From NCBI RefSeq assembly GCF_029891575.1, contig NZ_JARZHF010000001.1, positions 186,001-250,000 on the forward strand: a stretch of 64,000 nucleotides of DNA. Reading direction: 5' to 3'. The notes under the pieces are model-generated. The model had not been told where the DNA came from and searched no databases. It worked only from the letters and a program-made list of their open reading frames with translations. The position numbers were made by a program, and so were the translations under genes. This document shows, one piece after another, positions 18,256 through 28,908 of this stretch (position 1 is its first letter; every line of letters begins with the position of its first letter). The DNA comes from Salipaludibacillus daqingensis. Its GTDB lineage: Bacteria; Bacillota; Bacilli; Bacillales; Salisediminibacteriaceae.

Positions 18256-19343
18256 AAAAGCTCCCCCTCTCGTTCTAGCAAAGATAGGATTCTTTCATCT
18301 TCCACCGCAACTAACTTCGGCTTACCTATGTCTTCTAAAAGAACAAACCTTATCATTTTATCTGCAGCTTTTTTATCTAATTTCATACGTTTTATTAAAT
18401 TCTCAAAAGAACAAGTCGTCGGAATCTGTAAGTCATATCCTAATTCGGTCAAGTAATTAATAATATGATCATAATCTAATTGCTTTTCATAATAATTTTC
18501 ACTTAATTTCAGAGCAAAAATCATGCCTATCACAACAGCTTCCCCATGGGTAATTTCCCCATATCCAAGTTCAGCTTCAATCCCATGGGCTAACGTATGC
18601 CCAAAATTTAGAAAAGCTCGCACACCTTGTTCTCTCTCATCTTCTTGTACAATCGTCGCTTTTACTTGAATGGATCGTGCTAACATCGTATTTATTGTTT
18701 CACTTGAACACGACGAAAAAGAGGAGACATTTTCTTGTAGCCAATCTAAAAAGGTTACATCTGCAATAAATCCATGTTTAATGACTTCTGCAAATCCTGA
18801 ACGCCATTCTTTTTCTGGCATTGATGTGAGCATTTCCGAATCATAGATGACCGCTGAAGGTGGATGGAAGGCCCCAATTAAATTTTTTCCTAGAGGGTGG
18901 TTAACACCAGTTTTTCCCCCGACGCTAGAATCATGTGCTAATAAAGTTGATGGTAGTTGAATAAATCGAACCCCTCGCATATATGTAGCAGCTACAAACC
19001 CTGCTAAATCTCCGGTTACACCGCCTCCTAAAGCAATGATAACCGCTTGTCGATCAAGCCCTCTTTCAAGTGCGTCTGTCAGCAGTTGCTCATACTGGAA
19101 TAACGATTTTGATGCTTCGCCACTAGGTATTATTGAAACAAAAGGTTTATCCTCACAAGGAAATGAGGACATAACGTCATCCAAGTACAAATCAGCCACA
19201 GTCTTATCAGCTATGACCATGTAAGAGCTTGCTGGTTTATCCAACGATTCCGTTATGACTTGATATGTTTCGTGGCGCACGCCGTTTTCAATATAAACAG
19301 GATACTCGTGTGATTCGCTCTTGATCTTTAAACGAGGTTTCAT
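18252..19343 (-). CDS. aroB: 3-dehydroquinate synthase
   Basis: This 363-residue NAD- and metal-dependent enzyme catalyses the second shikimate step (DAHP to dehydroquinate). It shows SGEASKSL near residue 73, the NAD-binding GGGVTGDLAGFVAATYMRG, KTGVNHPLGKNLIGAFHPP, the metal ligand Glu in GFAEVIKHG, and NFGHTLAHGIE plus THGEAVVIGM with the metal-binding histidines. It starts directly after the aroC stop codon. Confidence 0.97.
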   Translation of the reverse strand: MKPRLKIKSESHEYPVYIENGVRHETYQVITESLDKPASSYMVIADKTVADLYLDDVMSSFPCEDKPFVSIIPSGEASKSLFQYEQLLTDALERGLDRQAVIIALGGGVTGDLAGFVAATYMRGVRFIQLPSTLLAHDSSVGGKTGVNHPLGKNLIGAFHPPSAVIYDSEMLTSMPEKEWRSGFAEVIKHGFIADVTFLDWLQENVSSFSSCSSETINTMLARSIQVKATIVQEDEREQGVRAFLNFGHTLAHGIEAELGYGEITHGEAVVIGMIFALKLSENYYEKQLDYDHIINYLTELGYDLQIPTTCSFENLIKRMKLDKKAADKMIRFVLLEDIGKPKLVAVEDERILSLLEREGELL

Positions 19344-20516
19344 TTAAAACTTCCTCACTTCATCAATATATGATTCATAGTGTTTTTTTATATCATCCAT
19401 TGTATCTGAACCAAATTTGTCTAGAAATGCATCAGCTATTTCCCAAGCAACAGCTGCCTCACATACGACAGCCGCCGCTGGAACAGCGCAACTATCCGAT
19501 CGTTCAATACTCGCTGTGAAAGGTTCTTTTGACTCAATATCAACACTTTGTAGAGGTTTATAGAGCGTCGGAATAGGTTTCATTGCCCCGTGAACAACAA
19601 CTGGCATTCCGTTCGTCATTCCACCTTCGAAACCACCTAAGCGATTGGATTTTCTGTAAAAACCTTTTTCCTCATCATGGGCAATTTCATCATGTACCTT
19701 GCTTCCATTCATTCTTGCTGCTTCAAAACCAAGACCGATTTCTACTCCCTTAAAGGCATTAATACTCAACACGGATTGAGCAATCTTTCCATCGAGTTTT
19801 CGATCATAGTGAACAAAACTTCCTAGACCTACAGGAACGTTTTCTGCGATCACTTCTACAATTCCTCCGATAGAATCTCCGTTTTTCTTAGCTTCATCGA
19901 TCGCTTCCTTCATTTTTTCCGATGCATGTTCATCTGCACACCGAACTTCAGAAGCTTCTGTTACTTCTTGAAGAGACTTCAGAGAATCATAGGGCTTTTG
20001 TTCACTAACAACATCACCTATCTCTAACACATGCCCACAGAGGTGAATGTCGAATTGTTTTAATAATACTTGAGCAACAGCTCCAACCGCCACACGAACT
20101 GTTGTCTCTCTTGCAGATGATCGTTCTAATACGTTCCGCATATCGCGATGTCGATATTTAATCGCGCCATTTAAATCCGCATGTCCCGGACGCGGACGAG
20201 TTAGTTTTCTCTTCACTTCTTGTTCTTCATCTTCTGATAAAGGTTCTGCTCCCATTATTTTTGTCCAATGAGTCCAATCTTTGTTTTCTACATGCAGTGT
20301 AATAGGCGCACCTGTTGTTCTGCCATGACGAACACCACTTGTAATTGTGACTTGATCTTTTTCGATTTGCATCCTACGGCCGCGTCCGTATCCTTTTTGC
20401 CTACGTGCCAAATGTTCATTTATATCTTCTACGGTTAAAGGAAGTTGACTAGGAACCCCTTCAATGATCGCTGTTAATTCGGGACCGTGAGACTCCCCTG
20501 CTGTCAAAAATCGCAT
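19344..20516 (-). CDS. aroC: Chorismate synthase
   Basis: This 390-residue FMN-dependent enzyme makes chorismate, the branch point for Trp, Phe, Tyr, folate and menaquinone. Hallmarks are [50 protein letters not shown], and [14 protein letters not shown]. subtilis calls it aroF. It is the first gene of the aro-trp supraoperon and follows a 200-base gap after cheR. TATAAT at about 20650 is a possible -10, but no convincing -35 accompanies it. Confidence 0.97.
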   Translation of the reverse strand: MRFLTAGESHGPELTAIIEGVPSQLPLTVEDINEHLARRQKGYGRGRRMQIEKDQVTITSGVRHGRTTGAPITLHVENKDWTHWTKIMGAEPLSEDEEQEVKRKLTRPRPGHADLNGAIKYRHRDMRNVLERSSARETTVRVAVGAVAQVLLKQFDIHLCGHVLEIGDVVSEQKPYDSLKSLQEVTEASEVRCADEHASEKMKEAIDEAKKNGDSIGGIVEVIAENVPVGLGSFVHYDRKLDGKIAQSVLSINAFKGVEIGLGFEAARMNGSKVHDEIAHDEEKGFYRKSNRLGGFEGGMTNGMPVVVHGAMKPIPTLYKPLQSVDIESKEPFTASIERSDSCAVPAAAVVCEAAVAWEIADAFLDKFGSDTMDDIKKHYESYIDEVRKF

Positions 20517-20721
20517 GTTATATCTACCTCAACTTTCTTTATCGCTTTTATGTGTTAAAAAGTTATTATTACTATTGTTGATGATTTGAACAAATTTTTC
20601 AAGTGTAAAGTCTGAATTTTTCTTATTCTATCATATTTTTTTGATTATACACTGATATTTCTGATAATGAAAACACCTGACCTGCATCCAATGCTCAACG
20701 ATCCTTTATCAATATAAATAA

Positions 20722-20757
20722 AAACGTGAACAGTCAACAATTCGACCATTCACGTTT
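20722..20757 (-). terminator. Terminator of cheR
   Basis: The stem AAACGTGAA / TTCACGTTT with an inner extension and a T-rich run lies directly after the cheR stop codon. Confidence 0.8.
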
Positions 20758-20763
20758 GATAAA

Positions 20764-21546
<783 letters not shown>

Positions 21547-21696
21547 TCATCTCCCACGCAGGTAATTCTGTCTAACTATATTATTATCATACTTTTGTTC
21601 ACTCGACTAGAATTTTCTTACATTTTGTTTGTTCCGATCTTTATGATCGCTTGCTAAAAGAACAATTATTTACGGAGTTAAACTTTCTTAAAGTAT

Positions 21697-21727
21697 AAAA
21701 AAAGCTACCGGTTATCCGGTAGCTTTT
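21697..21727 (-). terminator. Terminator of ndk
   Basis: On the minus strand AAAAGCTACCGG / CCGGTAGCTTTT with loop ATAA is followed by a T run, about 60 bases after the ndk stop. Confidence 0.85.
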
Positions 21728-21788
21728 AGCATAAAATTCAATGATTTCATTTAGTGAAGACACGACTTAAAAATATCTTTCTTCTAGA

Positions 21789-22232
21789 TTAAATCCATTT
21801 AGAGTTTGTTTTCTCATAGGAAACTAACTCGTCTTCATCAAAAAATAATCCGATTTCTCTTTTAGAGCTTTCAACAGAATCAGAGCCATGAATGATATTC
21901 ATAGATACCCGCACTCCAAAATCTCCGCGGATCGTACCTGGGTCTGCTTCTTGAGGATTAGTTTTGCCAACCATTTTTCTAGACTCGTCAATCACTCCTT
22001 CACCTTCCCAAACCATTGCAAAGACTGGGCCTGAAGTGATGAAATTTACTAAATCTCCGAAAAATGGACGTTCTTTATGTTCACCGTAATGTGTTTCAGC
22101 CAAATCTTTTGTTATTTGCATAACCTTCGCTCCCGTTAATGTAAACCCTTTCATTTCAAAGCGTGAAATAACTTCCCCAATTAAATTACGTTGAACTCCG
22201 TCTGGTTTTACCATTAAAAATGTTCTCTCCAT
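21789..22232 (-). CDS. ndk: Nucleoside diphosphate kinase
   Basis: This 147-residue enzyme equilibrates nucleoside tri- and diphosphates. [20 protein letters not shown] begins the protein and the phosphorylated His is in NIIHGSDS. The start is ATG 22232, with GGGGG eight bases ahead; an in-frame TTG 15 bases upstream is part of the ribosome site. It lies between hepT and cheR as in B. subtilis. Confidence 0.97.
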   Translation of the reverse strand: MERTFLMVKPDGVQRNLIGEVISRFEMKGFTLTGAKVMQITKDLAETHYGEHKERPFFGDLVNFITSGPVFAMVWEGEGVIDESRKMVGKTNPQEADPGTIRGDFGVRVSMNIIHGSDSVESSKREIGLFFDEDELVSYEKTNSKWI

Positions 22233-22384
22233 GTTCCATACCCCCAACTATTTAGATGAATAACAAACCTGTTTGATTATAGCAAATTTTATAACATTTA
22301 ACAAACCTACCATATTTTTTGGATTCATCATGGTTTTTCTGATAAATCATATCAATGGTTTTATTGCGGTTGTAGTTATAATTA

Positions 22385-22409
22385 GCCCTTGCTTCATAAA
22401 AGCGAGGGC
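22385..22409. other. Hairpin between hepT and ndk
   Basis: The imperfect stem GCCCT.GCTT / AAGC.AGGGC with a short loop lies just after hepT. There is no strong T run on either side, so it may be a processing or weak termination site, not a full terminator. Confidence 0.4.
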
Positions 22410-22423
22410 GTTGTTCGTTCGTA

Positions 22424-23395
22424 TTAAAACCTTCGTTCCCCAATATAATCTGCAATCTGAATCAATGCTTTCTTAGGCTGAATATCTGGCAACGGCTCAA
22501 GAGCTAACAGCGCTTTTTTCAAATATCGATCAGCGATTTCTTTGGAATAATCAATCGCTCCTGTATTTTTTATTTGTGTGATAATTTCCGACATGTCTAA
22601 CTGATTAGTATTTCCGTTTTCTAAGTAGGTAATAATCGTTTGTTTCAATGTTGGATTTTTGCTCATCGCATAGAGTACAGGTAATGTGACATTTCCTTGA
22701 GCCAGGTCGCTACCGGCAGGTTTACCTAACTCTTTTTCTGTTCCTACGAAATCCAATATATCATCCGTTATTTGAAAAGCCATCCCAACATAGTATCCAT
22801 ATCGCTCTAATTGCTTTTGTTCTTTTAGTGATGCTCCTGATACTAATGCGCCAAGTTGACAACTTACCGCGATTAACAAGGCTGTTTTTCGTTTAATTCT
22901 TCTTAGATAGATCCTTAAATTTTGATACCAATTGTACTGATCTCGAATTTGTTCTACTTCCCCAATGCACATCTCAACCATTGCATCCGATAGAACTCGA
23001 TGTAGTTCTCGTTCTTCACTATATGTAGCTAGCTCTACTGCTTTTGCGAAAATATAATCCCCGGTATACATCGCCACCCGGTTGTCCCATTTAGATTTAA
23101 TCGTCTTTTTACCACGTCGAAGTTCTGCATCATCAATTACATCATCATGCACAAGAGACCCCATATGTATTAATTCCAAAGGAACAGCCACATGTTTTAT
23201 TTTTTTGAAATCGTACTCACCAAACTGAGCAGATAACAACACAAAGACAGGGCGAATTCGCTTTCCGCCCGCCTTTAATAAGTGTGAGGAAGCTTCTTGT
23301 AAAATCGGGTGATTTGCATCGATATTATTTTCAATTTCTTTTTCTATTTTTAGTATATCTGATCGTAAATGCCAGTAAATATCAGTTAATTTCAT
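22424..23395 (-). CDS. hepT: Heptaprenyl diphosphate synthase component II
   Basis: This is a 323-residue trans-prenyl diphosphate synthase. The first Asp-rich motif is VHDDVIDDAELRRG and the second QITDDILDFVG. With HepS it makes the C35 side chain of menaquinone-7. The start is MKLTDIYWHL (ATG 23395), four bases after AAGGTGGAG; the longer open frame overlaps mqnA and lacks a ribosome site. It ends the menaquinone gene run that begins at hepS. Confidence 0.95.
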   Translation of the reverse strand: MKLTDIYWHLRSDILKIEKEIENNIDANHPILQEASSHLLKAGGKRIRPVFVLLSAQFGEYDFKKIKHVAVPLELIHMGSLVHDDVIDDAELRRGKKTIKSKWDNRVAMYTGDYIFAKAVELATYSEERELHRVLSDAMVEMCIGEVEQIRDQYNWYQNLRIYLRRIKRKTALLIAVSCQLGALVSGASLKEQKQLERYGYYVGMAFQITDDILDFVGTEKELGKPAGSDLAQGNVTLPVLYAMSKNPTLKQTIITYLENGNTNQLDMSEIITQIKNTGAIDYSKEIADRYLKKALLALEPLPDIQPKKALIQIADYIGERRF

Positions 23396-23409
23396 ACTAC
23401 TCCACCTTG

Positions 23410-24267
23410 TTAAACAGAGTGAACGTGACTGGATGGTTTCCAAATAGATATTTCCTTCACTGGTTTCTCCAATAGTTTCAAGTCGTGAGCCAAATCAAAA
23501 TAATGGTATAACCCATCTAAATGTCGATCTGAAAGTTCATAATTTAAACCTGAAAAATATCCATTCCAAAAACTAGTCGTTCCTCCCAATTGATATTGTA
23601 TAGATTTAATCATTTCAAAGAAGTTGTTATCAATACAACGAGCTTTACTTTTTAAAAACTGATGGTGCACCTCAGTTAACAGTGAGGCTTGTTTTTTAAA
23701 CGTTTCTTTTCGCGTAGCAAACACAGCATACGTCATTGGAAGGTCGGTGAATTTCTCCCAAACTTCCCCTAAGTCATATATATAAACAGAGGCATCTTTC
23801 GATAAACTAGCCATGATTGCATCATCACCAATAAGTAAACAAGCATCATATTGTTTCATCATGTTATCATAATTTGGATAAGTTGTTTCAAAAGACACAT
23901 TTAATTCATAAAATCGATGTAAAATAATCTTCAATAAATTCACCGAAGTTGCGGAACTAGAAGTTAAGCCAATATTTGAGCCTTCTAACTTTTCAATTGG
24001 ACGTTTAGAAAATAAAAAGATCGAGCCCACTTTTCCTGTTGATGATACAGACAAGTCAGGGAATATTCGATATTCATTACTGTGTTCACCATAGGAAAAT
24101 GAAGAGATACCTCCAACATCAACAAGTCCATTAGCCATATCTTCATTAAGTTTTGCCGGGATAGCTGGAACAAATTCACATCCGTACTCTTTTAATTTGT
24201 TTCGGTCAATATAATAAAACATTGGTAAAATATTCGTATAAGAAATTTCCCCAATAACGAGTGTCAT
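23410..24267 (-). CDS. mqnA: Chorismate dehydratase MqnA (futalosine pathway)
   Basis: This 285-residue protein of the MqnA/VitK2-biosynthesis periplasmic-binding-like fold begins IGEISYTNILPMFYYID and contains VDVGGISSFSYGE near 52 and DACLLIGDDAIMA near 143, all typical of MqnA. The family dehydrates chorismate to 3-enolpyruvylbenzoate, the first step of the futalosine route to menaquinone. B. subtilis instead uses the men pathway and lacks it at this locus. It is two bases from the upstream prenyltransferase gene and 14 from hepT, so co-transcribed. Confidence 0.85.
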   Translation of the reverse strand: MTLVIGEISYTNILPMFYYIDRNKLKEYGCEFVPAIPAKLNEDMANGLVDVGGISSFSYGEHSNEYRIFPDLSVSSTGKVGSIFLFSKRPIEKLEGSNIGLTSSSATSVNLLKIILHRFYELNVSFETTYPNYDNMMKQYDACLLIGDDAIMASLSKDASVYIYDLGEVWEKFTDLPMTYAVFATRKETFKKQASLLTEVHHQFLKSKARCIDNNFFEMIKSIQYQLGGTTSFWNGYFSGLNYELSDRHLDGLYHYFDLAHDLKLLEKPVKEISIWKPSSHVHSV

Positions 24268-24269
24268 GA

Positions 24270-24875
24270 TTAGCTTCCTCCCCAGCGGGTAAACAAGTCA
24301 TGGTTTACACCAACTTGATCCAGAACCTTACCAACTACAAAGTTTATAAGGTCATCCATTGATTCAGGATTATGATAGAAACCTGGCATTGCTGGAACAA
24401 TTATTCCGCCAAGATCACTTACCCTTTTCATATTTTCTAAATGAATGGAACTTAAAGGAGTTTCTCGGGGGACAATCACAAGTTTTCTTCGTTCTTTTAA
24501 AACGACGTCCGCCGCTCTCTCTAATAAGTTACTAGAAATACCGTGTGAAATCTTTGCTAACGTCCCCATAGAACATGGGATAATAATCATTCCATCACTT
24601 TGAGCAGATCCACTAGCAATTGGCGCAGAAAAGTCTTGCTGGGAATGGTAATGAAAATTGTCGTATCCACCAAATAAATCTTCTAAACACTTTTCTTTAT
24701 CTGACGTATCCATCTGAAGTTCGTAGAAGAGAACTTGCCAAGCAGCACCTGTAAGTAGAAAATGTACCGTATGCCCCCCCCTTAATAGCGCCTGTACAAA
24801 ACGAACCCCATATATCGCTCCGCTGGCTCCAGTAATCGCAACTGTGACAACTTTTTTTTCAGCCTCATTTTTCAT
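24270..24875 (-). CDS. ubiX: UbiX-type flavin prenyltransferase
   Basis: This is a 201-residue flavoprotein of the UbiX/Pad1 family. The N-terminal VAITGASGAIYGVRFVQALL is the FMN-binding loop; IIIPCSMGTLAKISHGISSNLLERAADVVLKERRKLV and VPRETPLSSIHLENMKR are family signatures. It makes prenylated FMN for a UbiD-type decarboxylase. In a futalosine cluster this supports late decarboxylation of the naphthoate intermediate; the UbiD partner is not in this window. Confidence 0.92.
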   Translation of the reverse strand: MKNEAEKKVVTVAITGASGAIYGVRFVQALLRGGHTVHFLLTGAAWQVLFYELQMDTSDKEKCLEDLFGGYDNFHYHSQQDFSAPIASGSAQSDGMIIIPCSMGTLAKISHGISSNLLERAADVVLKERRKLVIVPRETPLSSIHLENMKRVSDLGGIIVPAMPGFYHNPESMDDLINFVVGKVLDQVGVNHDLFTRWGGS

Positions 24876-25732
24876 AGAAGTAAATCTCCAATCGTAAAAG
24901 CAAGCATGACCATACTAATAATTCCATTCATCGTAAAAAAAGCTACATTTACTTTTGATAAATCATTTGGAGAGACAAGTGAATGCTCATAAACCATAAT
25001 TGCCCCTACGATCATGATACCAAACAAGAATATCCATCCTAAAGGTGTAATAAAAAATAATAAAATCATAGCTGTGAAACTAATAATATGAAATACTTTT
25101 GCAAAACGCAACGCTTTAACTATTCCGAAATAACTTGGGATTGAATACAATTTCACGTCTTTATCATAATCTGCATCCTGGGTGGCATAAATAACATCAA
25201 ATCCTGCCGTCCAAAGAGCAACCGCAACAAATAAAACAAAAGCTTCCCAAGTTAATGTTCCTGTTGCACCAACCCATCCCCCAAGAGGTGCTATCCCTAT
25301 TGTCATACCGAGAAAGACATGACATAACCATGTAAATCTCTTTGTATAGGAATAAAACACTAAGAAAAAAACAGCGATAGGTAATAAATATACGGCAAGC
25401 ATATTTAACTGATATGCTGAAAAGATTAACACCGTAAATGATCCTATAATGAATGCTACTGTTTCTACTTTCGATAACAGTCCAGCTGGAATAGCTCGTT
25501 CTTCCGTTCTAGGGTTAGCTGCATCGATTTTTGCATCGATTAACCGATTTAGGGACATTGCTGCACTTCTTGCACCAACCATAGCTAATGTAATCCATAT
25601 CCATTGAGATAATGTTGGCCAAACGTCGTGAATCAACAGACTCCCCAGAACTGCTCCTAAAAACGCAAATGGTAGAGCAAATACAGTATGCTCAAATTTT
25701 ATCATCTCTAATATAATTCTTAATTTTTTCAT
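24872..25732 (-). CDS. mqnP: UbiA-family prenyltransferase (MqnP-like)
   Basis: This 286-residue membrane protein has about eight transmembrane helices. It carries both Asp-rich motifs of the UbiA family: NRLIDAKIDAANPRTEERA near residue 62 and YATQDADYDKD near 183. It attaches the prenyl chain to an aromatic acid. Its place between menG and ubiX-mqnA suggests the MqnP role of prenylating 1,4-dihydroxy-6-naphthoate; 4-hydroxybenzoate specificity is unlikely in a menaquinone-only organism. It overlaps ubiX by four bases (ATGA). Confidence 0.85.
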   Translation of the reverse strand: MKKLRIILEMIKFEHTVFALPFAFLGAVLGSLLIHDVWPTLSQWIWITLAMVGARSAAMSLNRLIDAKIDAANPRTEERAIPAGLLSKVETVAFIIGSFTVLIFSAYQLNMLAVYLLPIAVFFLVFYSYTKRFTWLCHVFLGMTIGIAPLGGWVGATGTLTWEAFVLFVAVALWTAGFDVIYATQDADYDKDVKLYSIPSYFGIVKALRFAKVFHIISFTAMILLFFITPLGWIFLFGIMIVGAIMVYEHSLVSPNDLSKVNVAFFTMNGIISMVMLAFTIGDLLL

Positions 25733-25923
25733 CCTAAATCCCCACTTTAAAACGACCTTCGTTTTCTATATAATTTATAATTTCATTCAATTATCAGTTT
25801 CTTAGCGAACATAAATTCACTTGAAATGACAGTGAATATTACTCAATAGCACATATGAAACTCTAGTGATCTATAACTTACAAGTGGACCTTTGTATTTT
25901 ACTTACCTATTAAATTATTTTAT

Positions 25924-26625
25924 TTATTTTGTTGCAAAATGGGACGCAGCTACACCACCAGAATAAGATTTAACATCCACTTGTTGAAATCCAGCTTCTA
26001 AAAATAAATTTTTCAGTTCCTTTTTTCCAGGAAAAGATTGACTAGATTCTTGTAGCCAAGAATATTCGTCATAACTTTTTGCAAAAAATCTTCCGAAAAG
26101 AGGCATAATATGTTTAAAATAGAGCCAATAAACTTGTTTAAAACCAATCATCGTAGGCTGAGATGTTTCTAAACAGACTACCATTCCATCAGGTTTGACG
26201 ACCCTTCTCATTTCTTTTAAAACTTGTAAATAATCAGGTACATTTCTTAATCCAAAACCGATCGTCACGTAATCAAATTGGTTATCGTCGAAAGGCAACT
26301 CCATCGCATTACCATGAATTAGATCCACCTGAGAAAGTTGTTTTTCTTTGATTTTTTCATGACCAACGGAAAGCATATTTTCACTAAAATCAAGTCCGAT
26401 TACATCGCCATCTTTTCCAACGGCCTCTCCTAAATGAATCGTCCAATCAGCTGTACCGCAACAAACATCTAAAGCAGATGCACCTTTAGGTACTGCCATT
26501 TTTTTCATTGTATCTTTTCTCCAAGACAAATGCCTTTGAAAACTAATAATTGCATTCATTTTGTCATATTGTCCTGAAATTGATTGAAATACATCGTGTA
26601 CGCGTTCTTCTTTTGAGCGAGCCAT
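25924..26625 (-). CDS. menG: Demethylmenaquinone methyltransferase
   Basis: This 233-residue MenG/UbiE methyltransferase performs the last step of menaquinone synthesis. It contains the cofactor-binding [29 protein letters not shown], and [14 protein letters not shown], and the C-terminal [13 protein letters not shown]. It starts three bases after hepS. A 191-base gap separates it from mqnP, which could hold a promoter, though I see none of consensus quality. Confidence 0.96.
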   Translation of the reverse strand: MARSKEERVHDVFQSISGQYDKMNAIISFQRHLSWRKDTMKKMAVPKGASALDVCCGTADWTIHLGEAVGKDGDVIGLDFSENMLSVGHEKIKEKQLSQVDLIHGNAMELPFDDNQFDYVTIGFGLRNVPDYLQVLKEMRRVVKPDGMVVCLETSQPTMIGFKQVYWLYFKHIMPLFGRFFAKSYDEYSWLQESSQSFPGKKELKNLFLEAGFQQVDVKSYSGGVAASHFATK

Positions 26626-26628
26626 GTT

Positions 26629-27444
26629 TTATCCTTCCTCTACAACACATTGTTCTTTGTGGTGATATTCTAACATTAGTTTTTTTACTCTTACTTTTAT
26701 GAATTCTGATACGCTTAATGTATCAAGTGTAAGCTGTTGTAAATTCATATATGACTCTTCTATATATTGATTAAATACATCTAAGTGTTCATGGTCAGTT
26801 AATTTATTAGATTTACCGTTGTTTCTCCGGTTAAAATAACTCAAAATTTTTCCTTCGTAACCGTATTCAAGAAATTCTAATCGCTCTTTCAAAAGTGATT
26901 TAAGTAAAAAGAATTCCTCCATCACTTCTGACCATTCGGATAAACCTACTTTGTGAGAGATGTTACGGAGTAAAGAAGCATGGATCGTTTTCAAGTCTGT
27001 AAGCGTCGGTTGAATCCTTTTTCTTTGTTGCTTGTAAATATTCATTTTGGATTCATTAATTTCTTGAATAGACCTAGCCATAACTCTTATGAGCGAAACG
27101 TCCTCCAGTTTTGATAATACATAATAATAAAGACTACTATAATAATCTCCTGCTAAAACGGTCAGCTGGCGCTTGATTTTTGAATTATCTGAGCCTATCT
27201 CATGTGTATTTACTCTTTCATGTGTATCTAGAGCTGCTTGTACTAATAAAGCAGTTAAAATACAATCATGAGTATAGTCCTTCGAGAATTCCTTTTCCTT
27301 CAACATGAAAAAAAGAACGGTCGCTTGGTCTTTATCAATTACTGGATCTTCTAAAAACTTATTTAAATAAGGATGTTTCACACTTCGATAGAAGCTTTCA
27401 AACACCTCGCTCAGTTCTCGGTTGTCTTCATAAAATGTTGTCAT
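26629..27444 (-). CDS. hepS: Heptaprenyl diphosphate synthase component I
   Basis: This 271-residue helical protein is the small regulatory partner of HepT (HEPPP synthase component 1 family). The YTHDCILTALLVQAALDTHE segment, LAGDYYSSLYYYVLSKLEDV and the following helix match the family. It has no Asp-rich catalytic motif, as expected. It is the first gene of hepS-menG-mqnP-ubiX-mqnA-hepT, whereas B. subtilis has only hepS-menG-hepT. Confidence 0.9.
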   Translation of the reverse strand: MTTFYEDNRELSEVFESFYRSVKHPYLNKFLEDPVIDKDQATVLFFMLKEKEFSKDYTHDCILTALLVQAALDTHERVNTHEIGSDNSKIKRQLTVLAGDYYSSLYYYVLSKLEDVSLIRVMARSIQEINESKMNIYKQQRKRIQPTLTDLKTIHASLLRNISHKVGLSEWSEVMEEFFLLKSLLKERLEFLEYGYEGKILSYFNRRNNGKSNKLTDHEHLDVFNQYIEESYMNLQQLTLDTLSVSEFIKVRVKKLMLEYHHKEQCVVEEG

Positions 27445-27704
27445 TCAAAAGTCCCCCAGCAGTGAAAATTCTCAAAGTCATATTGCAAAGTTTTGTTCCA
27501 CTTCACACATGTCTAGTATATCACAATTGCTTCAGACCGATAAGCAATCCACAAAATAATCGTCATTTTTTAAGTCTTCTTATTTTATTAATGACATTTC
27601 ACTCTTCCATTTAAAAACGTTACCATTTTTCAGATTTTTCATTTATTATAATAGATGTTTAACTCATTCTTTCCTTTTAAATATTACATATATCCTAAAA
27701 AAAA

Positions 27705-27731
27705 AGTAAAGCAAGAATTTCCTGCTTTACT
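27705..27731 (-). terminator. Terminator of mtrB, overlapping its stop codon
   Basis: On the minus strand AGTAAAGCA..TGCTTTACT is followed by nine T residues. The first arm includes the mtrB stop codon. Confidence 0.85.
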
Positions 27732-27945
27732 GATTGTTACTCATTTCGCCATGAGCTGTTTGGAGTGTTGCTTTTCCTCTAATTTTAATCGCAGATGTAT
27801 GTTCAGTAAACTGAGCAATCATCATTTCGTTTTTATCTAGTTTTTCCGAATGATGAAATCTTGTATCAGTTCCCCGTGTTAAACCGATAACATTTACACC
27901 GTCTTCATCCGCTTTAATAACAATATAGTCATTCGTTTCAGCCAA
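27727..27945 (-). CDS. mtrB: TRAP, tryptophan-activated RNA-binding attenuation protein
   Basis: This 72-residue protein forms an 11-subunit ring that binds Trp and then (G/U)AG repeats in [34 protein letters not shown] and [15 protein letters not shown] are nearly identical to the B. subtilis protein; they include the Trp-pocket residues and the KKR-type RNA face. The start is TTG, with GGGAG nine bases ahead. It follows folE, as in the B. subtilis mtrAB pair, and its target array is visible at 17686-17728. Confidence 0.97.
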   Translation of the reverse strand: MAETNDYIVIKADEDGVNVIGLTRGTDTRFHHSEKLDKNEMMIAQFTEHTSAIKIRGKATLQTAHGEMSNNQ

Positions 27946-28027
27946 TTAGATCTTCTCCCTCCCAAATACTCTATATGATAATTAGGCAATTTAAACTGTT
28001 AGAAGAACTATTCCAATCGGTATTAGC

Positions 28028-28094
28028 CACGATAAACGTTGTTTTTCTCATTGTGTAGTAATCTAATTCACCACACCTCTTGCTGTTTATCGTG
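28028..28094. repeat. 10-bp inverted repeat in the folE-mtrB gap
   Basis: CACGATAAAC (28028-28037) and GTTTATCGTG (28085-28094) are perfect inverted arms, 47 bases apart, in the 216-base gap between folE and mtrB. As RNA they could form a long-loop hairpin that uncouples mtrB from folE. They could also be the ends of a small element. Confidence 0.5.
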
Positions 28095-28161
28095 TGCCAA
28101 AAATTGATATTTATTCTCTTCTTTTACTTTAAAGATGACCAACCGAAAAGATAGGAACCTG

Positions 28162-28728
28162 CTATTCTTTAATAAATGCTAACACTTCTGCTCTGGCAGC
28201 ATCATTACGTTCAAACGCACCTCTGACTGCTGACGTGATTGTTTTAGAGCCTGGTTTGCGAACCCCTCTCATCGTCATACACATATGTTCCGCTTCTACT
28301 ACAACAATCACTCCTCTAGGGTTTAATGTTTCTACCATAGAATCAGCAATAGTCGATGTAATTCTTTCTTGTAACTGAGGTCTCCTAGTAACAGCTTCAA
28401 CAGCTCTCGCTAATTTACTTAACCCTGTCACTTTCCCCCCACTAGGTAGGTAACCAATATGCGCTTTTCCAAAAAACGGCACCAAATGATGTTCACACAT
28501 GGAGTAAAAAGGAATGTCCTTCACTAAAACCAACTCTTCGTGATCTTCTCCGAAAACTGTTTTAAAGTGTTCTTTAGGGTCTTGTTTTAACCCTTGAAAA
28601 ACTTCTTCATACATTCGTGCCACTCTGCTAGGTGTATCTAAAAGACCTTCTCGGTTTGGGTCTTCCCCTATTGCTTCAAGAATCATCGTTACTGCTTGTT
28701 GTATTTTTTCATGGTCTACTTGGTTCAT
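28162..28728 (-). CDS. folE: GTP cyclohydrolase I
   Basis: This 188-residue enzyme performs the first step of folate synthesis from GTP (MtrA in B. subtilis). Zinc ligands are the Cys and His in [21 protein letters not shown] and the Cys in [21 protein letters not shown] and [10 protein letters not shown] are also typical. It is encoded with the trp regulator mtrB, linking folate and tryptophan, which share chorismate. Confidence 0.97.
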   Translation of the reverse strand: MNQVDHEKIQQAVTMILEAIGEDPNREGLLDTPSRVARMYEEVFQGLKQDPKEHFKTVFGEDHEELVLVKDIPFYSMCEHHLVPFFGKAHIGYLPSGGKVTGLSKLARAVEAVTRRPQLQERITSTIADSMVETLNPRGVIVVVEAEHMCMTMRGVRKPGSKTITSAVRGAFERNDAARAEVLAFIKE

Positions 28729-28847
28729 GATTTATTACCTCCATTTCTTGTACTATTTGAACTATTGTCTTTAAAATTTTAGCACATGCAATTTCAAAAT
28801 AACAAGAAATGGGTACTTTTATATTAAAATATAAAATTGCATTAGAA

Positions 28848-28882
28848 AAGGCGTCCCAAAAGCTTAGCTTATGGGACGCCTT
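28848..28882 (-). terminator. Terminator of hbs
   Basis: The 11-bp GC-rich stem AAGGCGTCCCA / TGGGACGCCTT is followed by a short T run. A second tight palindrome, ACATATAG-CC-CTATATGT at 28889-28906, lies between it and the hbs stop codon. Confidence 0.85.
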
Positions 28883-28908
28883 ATTTCAACATATAGCCCT
28901 ATATGTAA

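Noticed and set aside
22252-22455. 67-codon minus-strand frame between hepT and ndk
   Set aside because: Starts inside hepT, no ribosome site, and no family match.
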